Below are positions 7,374-13,436 of a stretch of DNA of 13,436 bases, in pieces. The notes under the pieces are model-generated. The model did no database searches, was not told the DNA's origin, and saw nothing but the letters and a program-made list of their open reading frames with translations. The stretch is taken from the NCBI GenBank assembly GCA_041654915.1, contig JBAZCO010000039.1, forward strand, positions 1 through 13,436, given 5' to 3'. How positions within the stretch are numbered: the stretch's first letter is position 1; each line of letters starts with the position of its first letter. The position numbers were made by a program, and so were the translations under genes. This stretch comes from JBAZCO01 sp041654915. Lineage in GTDB: Bacteria; Bacillota; Clostridia; Christensenellales; DTU072.

Positions 7374-7982
7374 ATGCCTTGCAACAATAGTCGAGGAGTT
7401 AACCCTCAAAGAGAACAGGCGCTAAGCAGATATAACTGCGGCACGCCCGAAAGAGTTTGCATACAGGCGAAAAGAGTTTTCGATGCCTGTATATCACAGT
7501 TCGTACAGGAAAACGAAACCCTTACAGTATCCTTTCCTGTGCAACCGTTAAAGTTTGTAGGTGCGCAAAGCACTGTACCGAGTATAGTATCCAATGTGCT
7601 AATCACTCCAGAGCCGGGCAGTACCTGCTCCAGAGTGCAGTTTTGTGTAACCGTGCCAATACAAGTGGTAGCGACAGACAGCTGCGGAAATAGTGTAGTA
7701 GGCTCTACATCGGTAACATTTACCAAAGATTTGCTAATGAAAGTACCTAAGGAAGGAGTAGTTCCCGTTGGAGTAGAATGTACCGCAAATATAGCGGGAG
7801 TAAACGGAAAGATAAGAGGTTGCAAAGTCAGTTTAACTCTGTGCGTAACGCTTATCACAAAGGTCGTTGCGGATGTGGAGCTACTTGTGCATTCACTTGG
7901 CTATCCCGCACTGCCTGAATGCCAAGAATATACCGAAGATGTGTGTTCAGGACACTTTAACACGCCGATATACCCAAGATAA
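7374..7982 (+). CDS. Cysteine-rich protein of unknown function, possible spore-surface protein
   Basis: A 202-residue protein, the only plus-strand gene here. ATG 7374 has AGGGAG 8 bases upstream. It has 12 cysteines (positions 3, 22, 29, 39, 85, 91, 104, 136, 150, 157, 183, 191), an N-terminal RVCIQAKRVFDAC segment (27-39), and a middle rich in Val, Thr and Ser that suggests beta strands. No signal peptide, membrane span or enzyme motif is visible. High cysteine content without an export signal, together with a CATA-box promoter, recalls clostridial spore coat or exosporium proteins. That link is inference from general properties, not a recognised homologue. An open frame on the opposite strand is longer than chance would favour, but the plus frame has the ribosome binding site and a promoter. 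It sits between two minus-strand housekeeping blocks and may be a later insertion. Confidence 0.8.
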   Translation: MPCNNSRGVNPQREQALSRYNCGTPERVCIQAKRVFDACISQFVQENETLTVSFPVQPLKFVGAQSTVPSIVSNVLITPEPGSTCSRVQFCVTVPIQVVATDSCGNSVVGSTSVTFTKDLLMKVPKEGVVPVGVECTANIAGVNGKIRGCKVSLTLCVTLITKVVADVELLVHSLGYPALPECQEYTEDVCSGHFNTPIYPR

Positions 7983-8010
7983 AATATCAATGTACTAATT
8001 TTTAAAAAAG

Positions 8011-8028
8011 ACAAGCGTTTACAAGCGT
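8011..8028. repeat. Short tandem direct repeat
   Basis: ACAAGCGT occurs at 8011-8018 and again at 8021-8028, a spacing of 10 bases or one helical turn. It lies between the end of the cysteine-rich gene and the shared terminator. No function is evident. Confidence 0.4.
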
Positions 8029-8045
8029 ACTCTGCGACAAAAAAC

Positions 8046-8085
8046 ATTACCGCAAGCCTCGTTTTTATATAGGTCTTGCGGTAAT
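8046..8085 (-). terminator. Intrinsic terminator of the lon-ysxC transcript, possibly bidirectional
   Basis: ATTACCGCAAG (8046-8056) and CTTGCGGTAAT (8075-8085) form a perfect 11-base-pair stem. Three further pairs (CCT with AGG) are possible across one bulged base, closing an 11-base loop. On the minus strand the stem is followed by GTTTTTTG, a good T-run, so it should end the ysxC transcript about 100 bases after the ysxC stop. On the plus strand it lies 63 bases after the cysteine-rich gene and is followed only by TTTAAT, so termination there would be weaker. Confidence 0.8.
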
Positions 8086-8181
8086 TTAATGATAATTTAA
8101 TAAAGTTTTTGGGGAATAAGTCCATTTTTTAGCGTAACTTAACTTAAAGCTGGGTAAAACTCAATTTAGTGTGACTCATCT

Positions 8182-8766
8182 TTAGTTGGCTATAATGTCC
8201 GCTATTCTCTTTAGCACATCCTCTTTTCCCGTTTTGGAGAGTGAGGATGTTATTATTAGATTGTCCTCCCCCATTTTGAGTGCAGATGCAATTGCACGCT
8301 TTCTTGCTTGGGCGGCGTTTCGTGACAGCTTATCCGACTTGGTAAGTATTGCAGTAAACGGTATCATATAATGATAAAGGTAGTTCACCATAGTGATATC
8401 GCCTTCGCTAGGGTCACGGCGAATGTCTAGAAGCAGTAATACATTTTTCAAGTTTTTAGAGTTGCGAAAATACCCCTCTATTAATGTACCCCACTTTTCC
8501 TTTTCACCTTGTGATACCCGTGCAAAGCCATAGCCCGGCAAATCCACAAGATAAAATTCATTGTTTATCTTAAAGTAGTTGATTAGCCTTGTCACGCCCG
8601 GCTCTTTGCCCGTCTTGGCAAGCTTAATGCGCCCTGTTAGCATATTGATAAATGAGGACTTCCCTACATTTGAGCGCCCCGCTACTGCTATTTCGGGGGC
8701 GGAGTAGTCGGGTATCTTGTCAACATCCGCAACAGAAATTATAAATTCGGAGTTCTTAACTATCAT
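8182..8766 (-). CDS. ysxC: YsxC/EngB, ribosome-assembly GTPase
   Basis: Small GTPase of the TrmE-Era-EngA-EngB group that helps late assembly of the large ribosomal subunit. The 194 residues match the family. G motifs in order: G1 GRSNVGKSS (30-38), G2 threonine in PGVTR (T59), G3 DLPGYG (75-80), G4 TKSD (142-145) and G5 near SSLSKTG (174-180). Its ATG 8766 overlaps the lon stop (ATGA) and has no clear ribosome binding site, so it is probably translated by coupling with lon. The lon-ysxC pair is common in Bacillota. A hairpin terminator follows after about 100 bases of apparently empty sequence. Confidence 0.96.
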   Translation of the reverse strand: MIVKNSEFIISVADVDKIPDYSAPEIAVAGRSNVGKSSFINMLTGRIKLAKTGKEPGVTRLINYFKINNEFYLVDLPGYGFARVSQGEKEKWGTLIEGYFRNSKNLKNVLLLLDIRRDPSEGDITMVNYLYHYMIPFTAILTKSDKLSRNAAQARKRAIASALKMGEDNLIITSSLSKTGKEDVLKRIADIIAN

Positions 8767-11021
8767 AATAGGGAACCCAAAATTGCATTTTTAACATTAT
8801 CCACAAACACAAACTCCAATTTTTCTTTTACCGTATCAGGTAGTTCACGGTAGTCTTTCCTATTTTCTTCGGGCAAGAACACTTTCTCTATTCCAGCACG
8901 CACGGCGGCAAGAGTTTTTTCTTTAAGACCGCCTATTGGCAACACATTGCCTCTCAATGTTAGTTCGCCCGTCATTGCCACCTTGCGGTTAACCTTCCTC
9001 TTAGACAAAGCGGAGGTTAACGCTGTTGCTATCGTAATACCCGCCGAAGGTCCGTCTTTAGGGGTTGCTCCCTCCGGCACATGGATATGTATGTCGTTTT
9101 CTTTAAAAAATGACGACTCTACACCTAGCTCACCTGCAATACTGCGGCAGTAACTCACTGCAATCTTGGCGCTTTCTTTCATAACATCGCCCAAACTGCC
9201 TGTTAAGACCAGCTCACCTTTCCCAGGAGTAACCATAACTTCTATGGAGAGGGTATCGCCCCCTACTTGTGTCCAGGCAAGCCCTGTAACCACGCCAACT
9301 TGGTCGTCCTTTAATGCAGCATGTCCTAAATACTTAACTTCGCCAAGATAATCGGCAATGTCAACTTTGGTAACTATTACCGTGTCGCTATCGGGGGTGT
9401 CTATGCGCTTTCTTGCTATCTTTCTCATTACCGCATTGATATTCTTTTCCAACGCACGCACGCCGCTCTCACGAGTATATCCCGTAATTATTGCCTCAAT
9501 ACCGTCGTCAGTAATTCTCACCCAGCCTTCATCTATGCCGTTTTGCTTTTCCGCCTTTCTTATTAAGTGCCTCTTGGCTATCTCCACCTTTTCTTGCTCA
9601 GTGTAACCCGTCATCTCGATAATTTCCATTCTGTCCAAAAGCGGGCGGGAGATTGTATCAAGGGTATTGGCAGTAGTAATAAATAATACTTTGGATAAGT
9701 CAAACGGCAGTTCTACAAAGTGGTCACGGAAGTTAACATTCTGCTCGGGGTCAAGCACTTCAAGCAGTGCGCTGGCAGGGTCACCCTTGTAGTCGCTTGC
9801 CATTTTGTCTATCTCGTCCATTAAGAATACAGGGTTCATTGAGCCTGCCGTCTTTATGCTTGTGATGATGCGCCCGGGCATTGAGCCAATATAAGTTTTT
9901 CTATGCCCTCTTATTTCCGCCTCGTCACGCACGCCGCCAAAACTCAAACGCACATAATTTTTGTTCATTGCACGGGCAATCGATGTCGCTATTGAAGTCT
10001 TGCCTATCCCCGGCGGTCCTACTAGACAAATAATTGGACTTCTGCCGTCTTTGCTAAGTTTTCTTACCGCAAGCGCCTCTATAAGACGCTCCTTAACCTT
10101 TTCCAAACCGTAATGGTCTTGGTTTAGCACATCCTCGGCGGCTTTTAGGTCGTCATTATCCTCGGTATAAATGCCCCACGGCAGTTCCAATACCGTATCC
10201 AGATAGTTTTTTATTATCGCCATTTCGGGTGAGGCTTGCGCCGTTCTCTTGGTGCGGCGCACCTCCCGCCTTAGCTTTTCCTTTACTTCATCTGGGGCAT
10301 TTAAGGCATCTATTCTTATATAATATTCCTCGCTCTCGTCCTCGTCCTCTATCTCGGATGATAAAGCTTTTATTTGCTCCCGCACATAGTATTCACGCTG
10401 ATTTAAGTCAATTGCCTCTTTTACCTTTTGAGCGACAGACTCATCAATTTCCTGTATGGCAATCGCCTCGCTAAGTGTTTTGATAAACAGCAAAAGCCGC
10501 TCCTCTGTATTTATGTTTTTAAAGAATGCAAATCTGTCTGCCATAGGGATTTTTGCAACAATATTATTGATATCTGAATTAACAGTTTCTAGGCGCAAGG
10601 GTATGGGAGAGCTTTCTGTCATTCGCATATAGTCCTCGTACATCTCTTTCGCCTTAGCAAAAAGAGAGCGTACTATTGTATAATTACCTTCCTCATATAT
10701 GAGTGGCTCTGCCGCACTTTCCGTAGTTTCGCCCGATGTTTCTAATTCTGTAATCCTTATAATATCATTGGCTTTGTAGGCAAGCTTTGCCTCAAAATCA
10801 AATGGACTAGCCAAAAACTGCTCGATTTCTACCTTTATCCCAATGTCGCCCTCGTCTAGTGCAGAGCCTTTATTGTCTTTGGGAACAAGGATAATCTTTT
10901 GGTTTTTGCTGCTCGCATCTTTGATAAGCTCGATAGTTTTCGCATCGCTAAACTCCACTATTCCAACAGAATTGGGAAATATAACTTTGCCTACCTTTAG
11001 CGTCAAATATCTTTTGTTCAT
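8763..11021 (-). CDS. lon: Lon, ATP-dependent serine protease (LonA type)
   Basis: Cytoplasmic hexameric protease that degrades misfolded and some regulatory proteins. 752 residues from ATG 11021, near the usual length of 770-810. Order: an N-terminal substrate-recognition domain (about 1-200), coiled-coil and helical region (about 200-300), AAA+ module with Walker A GPPGIGKT (335-342) and Walker [10 protein letters not shown] (398-406), then the protease domain with catalytic S659 in KDGPSAG and K702 in GGLKEK. All key residues are present. The frame is open to 11099, but ATG 11021 is preferred. It gives the expected N-terminus ([16 protein letters not shown]), has GAGG 6 bases before it, and lies just downstream of a strong promoter whose predicted transcript start is near 11037. 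It overlaps ysxC by four bases and follows clpX after 148 bases. Confidence 0.97.
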   Translation of the reverse strand: MNKRYLTLKVGKVIFPNSVGIVEFSDAKTIELIKDASSKNQKIILVPKDNKGSALDEGDIGIKVEIEQFLASPFDFEAKLAYKANDIIRITELETSGETTESAAEPLIYEEGNYTIVRSLFAKAKEMYEDYMRMTESSPIPLRLETVNSDINNIVAKIPMADRFAFFKNINTEERLLLFIKTLSEAIAIQEIDESVAQKVKEAIDLNQREYYVREQIKALSSEIEDEDESEEYYIRIDALNAPDEVKEKLRREVRRTKRTAQASPEMAIIKNYLDTVLELPWGIYTEDNDDLKAAEDVLNQDHYGLEKVKERLIEALAVRKLSKDGRSPIICLVGPPGIGKTSIATSIARAMNKNYVRLSFGGVRDEAEIRGHRKTYIGSMPGRIITSIKTAGSMNPVFLMDEIDKMASDYKGDPASALLEVLDPEQNVNFRDHFVELPFDLSKVLFITTANTLDTISRPLLDRMEIIEMTGYTEQEKVEIAKRHLIRKAEKQNGIDEGWVRITDDGIEAIITGYTRESGVRALEKNINAVMRKIARKRIDTPDSDTVIVTKVDIADYLGEVKYLGHAALKDDQVGVVTGLAWTQVGGDTLSIEVMVTPGKGELVLTGSLGDVMKESAKIAVSYCRSIAGELGVESSFFKENDIHIHVPEGATPKDGPSAGITIATALTSALSKRKVNRKVAMTGELTLRGNVLPIGGLKEKTLAAVRAGIEKVFLPEENRKDYRELPDTVKEKLEFVFVDNVKNAILGSLL

Positions 11022-11043
11022 AATAAACCTCATTAGTAACCGC

Positions 11044-11072
11044 ATTATAGCACATAAAAATATCGTGTTCAA
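11044..11072 (-). promoter_or_regulatory. Sigma-A-type promoter of lon-ysxC
   Basis: On the minus strand, TTGAAC (11072-11067) and a perfect TATAAT (11049-11044) are separated by 17 bases, with a TG extension before the -10 box (TGCTATAAT). Predicted transcription start is near 11037, giving a leader of about 16 bases. This makes lon separately expressed from clpX. Confidence 0.8.
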
Positions 11073-11083
11073 GCGATTGGCAA

Positions 11084-11104
11084 GGTAAATTTTTACCATT
11101 TACC
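11084..11104. promoter_or_regulatory. Operator-like GGTAAA/TTTACC motif upstream of lon
   Basis: Read on the minus strand, GGTAAA (11104-11099), one base, a second GGTAAA (11097-11092), two bases, then TTTACC (11089-11084). The last two form a 14-base palindrome, and the first two are a direct repeat of period 7. It ends 11 bases upstream of the lon -35 box. It is not a CIRCE site, and although the heptad spacing recalls CtsR sites, it lacks GGTCAAA. The regulator is unknown. Confidence 0.4.
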
Positions 11105-11169
11105 ATACGCTTATCTTAGCCGATATTGTAAAATAATTAATTCAAATATTTATTAAAAGGTAAAGTCGC

Positions 11170-12411
11170 CTAACTCGCCTTTCTTATCACCGTGGGGGGA
11201 ATGCGATTGTCAATAGTGTCGGCAGTTATCACAATTTTGAGAATTGAACTATCGGACGGCACTTCGTACATTAGACCTAGCACCGCATTTTCTACAATTG
11301 TCCTCAAGCCCCGTGCGCCCGTCTTGAGTTGCATTGCCTTTTTAGCAATCGCACGCACTGCATCATCCTCAAAATGCAACTCTACCCCGTCCATATCCAA
11401 CAACTTTTTGTATTGTTTAACTATCGCATTCTTGGGTTCCTGCAGTATTTGAACTAAGGCATCCTCGGTTAGCGGGTCAAGAGCGGCTACCACGGGAAGC
11501 CTGCCCACAAACTCGGGAATCAACCCATATTTTATTAGGTCGTCCGGTTGCAAGTCCTCAATTAACTCGGTATAACTGCCCTCGGGGGAACGCAATGCAG
11601 AGCCAAAGCCTATGCTAGAGCTATCTTTGCGCTTGTCCACAATCTTTTCCAATCCGACAAATGCGCCGCCGCATATAAACAAAATATTAGTTGTATCTAT
11701 GGGGATAAACTCCTGCTGCGGATGCTTGCGCCCGCCTTGCGGAGGAACATTTGCAACCGTGCTTTCGATAATCTTTAGCAACGCTTGCTGTACACCCTCG
11801 CCCGAAACATCACGGGTTATTGATACATTTTCACTCTTTTTGCAAATTTTGTCTATCTCATCTATATAAACTATACCTTGTTGCGCCCGCTTAACATCAC
11901 CCTTTGCAGCTTGAATTAGCTTGAGAAGTATGTTTTCTACATCCTCTCCCACATATCCTGCCTCGGTTAGGGCGGTGGCGTCTGCAATTGCAAACGGCAC
12001 ATTTAGTACACCTGCAAGCGTCTTAGCAAGTAAGGTTTTGCCCGAGCCTGTTGGACCAAGCATAAGAATATTGCTTTTTTCAAGCACGACATCCGAATAT
12101 TTATCGCTTTGCGACATCACTCTCTTGTAATGATTGTATACGGCAACAGACAGTATCTTTTTTGCCGACTCCTGCCCTATTATATAGTCGTCAAGACGAG
12201 CCTTAATTTCTTTGGGGCTTAGCAGCTTTATACCGTCACTTTGTTCCCGTGAAACCTTTGCATCGGCAAACAACTTGTGCGCATGGGATACACAAGTATC
12301 ACAAATAAATGCAGAATCCATACCTGCAATTATATCTTCCACCTCTGCATCACGCTTGCCGCAAAATGAGCAGCGGATTTCATTGGTAAAACGATTTTCT
12401 TTTATGTCCAA
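11170..12411 (-). CDS. clpX: ClpX, AAA+ unfoldase of the ClpXP protease
   Basis: Hexameric ATPase that recognises tagged or damaged proteins, unfolds them and threads them into ClpP. 413 residues, the usual size. Order: an N-terminal zinc-binding domain with C14, C17, C37 and C40, Walker A GPTGSGKT (119-126), pore loop GYVGED (152-157), Walker B VYIDEIDK (181-188), the RKH pore loop (228-230), the ClpP-binding IGF loop (I267-G268-F269) and sensor 2 GARGLR (365-370). The start codon is TTG at 12411-12409, supported by AAGGAG 8 bases upstream and by the standard distance to the zinc finger. It follows clpP by 30 bases and is surely cotranscribed. No clear terminator follows, and the 148-base gap to lon holds the lon promoter. 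Confidence 0.97.
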   Translation of the reverse strand: MDIKENRFTNEIRCSFCGKRDAEVEDIIAGMDSAFICDTCVSHAHKLFADAKVSREQSDGIKLLSPKEIKARLDDYIIGQESAKKILSVAVYNHYKRVMSQSDKYSDVVLEKSNILMLGPTGSGKTLLAKTLAGVLNVPFAIADATALTEAGYVGEDVENILLKLIQAAKGDVKRAQQGIVYIDEIDKICKKSENVSITRDVSGEGVQQALLKIIESTVANVPPQGGRKHPQQEFIPIDTTNILFICGGAFVGLEKIVDKRKDSSSIGFGSALRSPEGSYTELIEDLQPDDLIKYGLIPEFVGRLPVVAALDPLTEDALVQILQEPKNAIVKQYKKLLDMDGVELHFEDDAVRAIAKKAMQLKTGARGLRTIVENAVLGLMYEVPSDSSILKIVITADTIDNRIPPTVIRKAS

Positions 12412-12441
12412 ATTATTTTCTCCTTAAATTAAAGCGTACGG

Positions 12442-13065
12442 CTATTTCTCGTTTTTCCTTGAATAGAAAATTTTATCAATCAAGCCATACTTAAGGGCAT
12501 CCTCCGCAGACATATAATTGTCACGGTCGGTGTCCTTCTCTATTGTCGCTAAATTCTGCCCTGTTTTTTCGGCAAGAATTTGGTTGAGCTTAGCCTTCGT
12601 TTTCATTATATGTTCGGCAGCAATAGCAATGTCACTAGCTTGTCCCTGTGTGCTACCCAACGGCTGATGAATCATAATTTCGCTGTTGGGGAGTGCAAAG
12701 CGTTTGCCCTTTGTTCCCGCTGCAAGTAAAAATGCGCCCATAGATGCCGCTAGCCCTACGCATATGGTAGAAACTTCGCACTTTATAAAGTTCATCGTGT
12801 CATAAATTGCAAGCCCTGCGCTAATACTGCCGCCCGGACTATTGATGTACAAGGCTATCTCTTTGCTTTGGTCTTTCATTTCAAGGTACAATAACTGCCC
12901 TACAACAATGTTTGCCCTAATGCTGTCTATCTCCCCATTGATAAACACTATCCTATCCTCCAGCAAACGAGAGTAAAGGTCGTATGCCATAGTACCTTTA
13001 TTGGTCTGTTCTATAACTGTTGGTATGAGCGTTTGCCCACTTATTATTGTCTTTTTGTTATCCAT
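12442..13065 (-). CDS. clpP: ClpP, ATP-dependent Clp protease proteolytic subunit
   Basis: Tetradecameric serine protease that works with ClpX (next gene) and other Clp ATPases. 207 residues from ATG 13065. The catalytic triad is visible as S108 in AASMGA, H133 in MIHQP and D182 in [10 protein letters not shown]. The NSPGGS oxyanion and substrate-binding loop is at 75-80. An in-frame GTG nine bases upstream (13074) is part of the ribosome binding site GAGGTGAT itself, so ATG 13065, 8 bases after GAGG, is the better start. It is separated from tig by 73 AT-rich bases. These hold TATAAT-like boxes (for example 13087-13082), but I could not find a matching -35, so a separate promoter is uncertain. 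Confidence 0.97.
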   Translation of the reverse strand: MDNKKTIISGQTLIPTVIEQTNKGTMAYDLYSRLLEDRIVFINGEIDSIRANIVVGQLLYLEMKDQSKEIALYINSPGGSISAGLAIYDTMNFIKCEVSTICVGLAASMGAFLLAAGTKGKRFALPNSEIMIHQPLGSTQGQASDIAIAAEHIMKTKAKLNQILAEKTGQNLATIEKDTDRDNYMSAEDALKYGLIDKIFYSRKNEK

Positions 13066-13138
13066 AATTATCACCTCATTAATTATAATATATTATCCTA
13101 TAAAATATAAGTGCTTGTTTTGCCGCTTAATTAAGTTT

Positions 13139-13436
13139 TTAAGCGATTGTGTTCTTTTCTCTCAAAAACGCAAAAAGCTTGTCCGCAACCAACTTATTCA
13201 TCATTCTGCCAAAGTCATACTCATTTAGCGTCTTGCGATAATCCTCTACTTCCTTGTTTTGAGCCTCTGCGCCCGCCTTTACTTCGGCATCCAGCTCCTC
13301 TTTCTCTACCTTGATTTCCTCTTTTTTAATAATCGCCTCAAGGACTAGGCGGGTCTTGAGTGTCTTTATTGCATCCTCACGGCGCTCCTCTTTTATCGCA
13401 TCAATCGTTGTGCCGGCATAGTTGAGATAATCTTCT
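13139..13436 (-). CDS. tig: Trigger factor, C-terminal fragment (N-terminal part outside the window)
   Basis: The reverse-strand frame is open from the window edge to TAA at 13141-13139, giving the last 98 residues. The segment EDYLNYAGTTIDAIKEER, then RLVLEAIIKKEEIKV, and a charged helical end with LFAFLREK match the C-terminal chaperone domain of trigger factor, the ribosome-bound folding helper. The position directly before clpP-clpX is the classic tig-clpP-clpX order. The peptidyl-prolyl isomerase and ribosome-binding domains lie beyond the window. A 7-base inverted repeat (CGCTTAA/TTAAGCG, 13124-13145) spans the stop codon but has no T-run, so it is not called a terminator. Confidence 0.88.
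   Translation of the reverse strand, partial: EDYLNYAGTTIDAIKEERREDAIKTLKTRLVLEAIIKKEEIKVEKEELDAEVKAGAEAQNKEVEDYRKTLNEYDFGRMMNKLVADKLFAFLREKNTIA

Noticed and set aside
7406..7858. Minus-strand open frame of 150 codons opposite the cysteine-rich gene
   Set aside because: It is antisense to a frame with a good ribosome binding site and promoter, and its product shows no recognisable features.
8086..8181. Possible small gene or RNA between the terminator and ysxC
   Set aside because: I saw only short AT-rich sequence with no credible reading frame, ribosome binding site or stable fold.
11022..11099. Longer lon N-terminus from the upstream start at 11099
   Set aside because: It would start upstream of the strong promoter's predicted transcript start, and the extra 26 residues do not resemble Lon.
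11022..13138. CIRCE or CtsR operators at clpP, clpX or lon
   Set aside because: I found no TTAGCACTC/GAGTGCTAA pair and no GGTCAAA heptads in the upstream regions.
13124..13145. Inverted repeat CGCTTAA/TTAAGCG at the tig stop codon, considered as a terminator
   Set aside because: The stem is short and AT-rich and has no T-run on the minus strand, so it is unlikely to terminate transcription.

Overview
The window looks like a chromosomal housekeeping segment from a low-GC Gram-positive bacterium (Bacillota, most likely a Clostridia-type lineage). The basis is gene order: tig-clpP-clpX-lon-ysxC followed by mraZ-rsmH-ftsL position-PBP-murE-mraY, with a PASTA-bearing class B PBP, strong AGGAGG-type ribosome binding sites and sigma-A-type promoters. 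The genus cannot be told from the sequence alone. All genes but one run on the minus strand, so transcription goes from high to low coordinates. The window cuts trigger factor at the right edge and mraY at the left edge.

Right part (about 13436 to 8182, minus strand): protein quality control. The C-terminal end of trigger factor (tig) is followed by clpP and clpX, 30 bases apart, which form the ClpXP protease. Next comes lon with its own strong promoter, then the GTPase gene ysxC/engB, whose ATG overlaps the lon stop. A hairpin with a T-run at 8046-8085 ends this transcript.

Middle (about 8181 to 6519): a small accessory island. A plus-strand gene (7374-7982) encodes a 202-residue protein with 12 cysteines and no signal peptide. 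It converges on ysxC across the shared hairpin. It diverges from a minus-strand calcineurin-like metallophosphoesterase (7232-6519) that has no visible ribosome binding site.

Left part (6417 to 1, minus strand): the division and cell wall (dcw) cluster. A promoter (TGGACA-18-TATAAT) drives mraZ (regulator), rsmH (16S rRNA methyltransferase), an unusual single-pass membrane protein in the ftsL slot, a class B PBP with one PASTA domain (FtsI/PBP2B/SpoVD type), murE and mraY. Genes are packed tightly with ATGA overlaps at mraZ/rsmH and murE/mraY. MurE makes the UDP-MurNAc-tripeptide. MraY, after MurF (not in the window), moves the pentapeptide form to undecaprenyl phosphate. The PBP cross-links the finished wall.

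I found no tRNA, rRNA, mobile element or CRISPR array, and no strong evidence of a wholly new system. The points most worth a second look are the broken or non-canonical start of the PBP gene, the non-FtsL-like protein in the ftsL slot, the cysteine-rich plus-strand gene, and a GGTAAA/TTTACC operator-like motif in front of lon. No gene-free stretch exceeds 200 bases.
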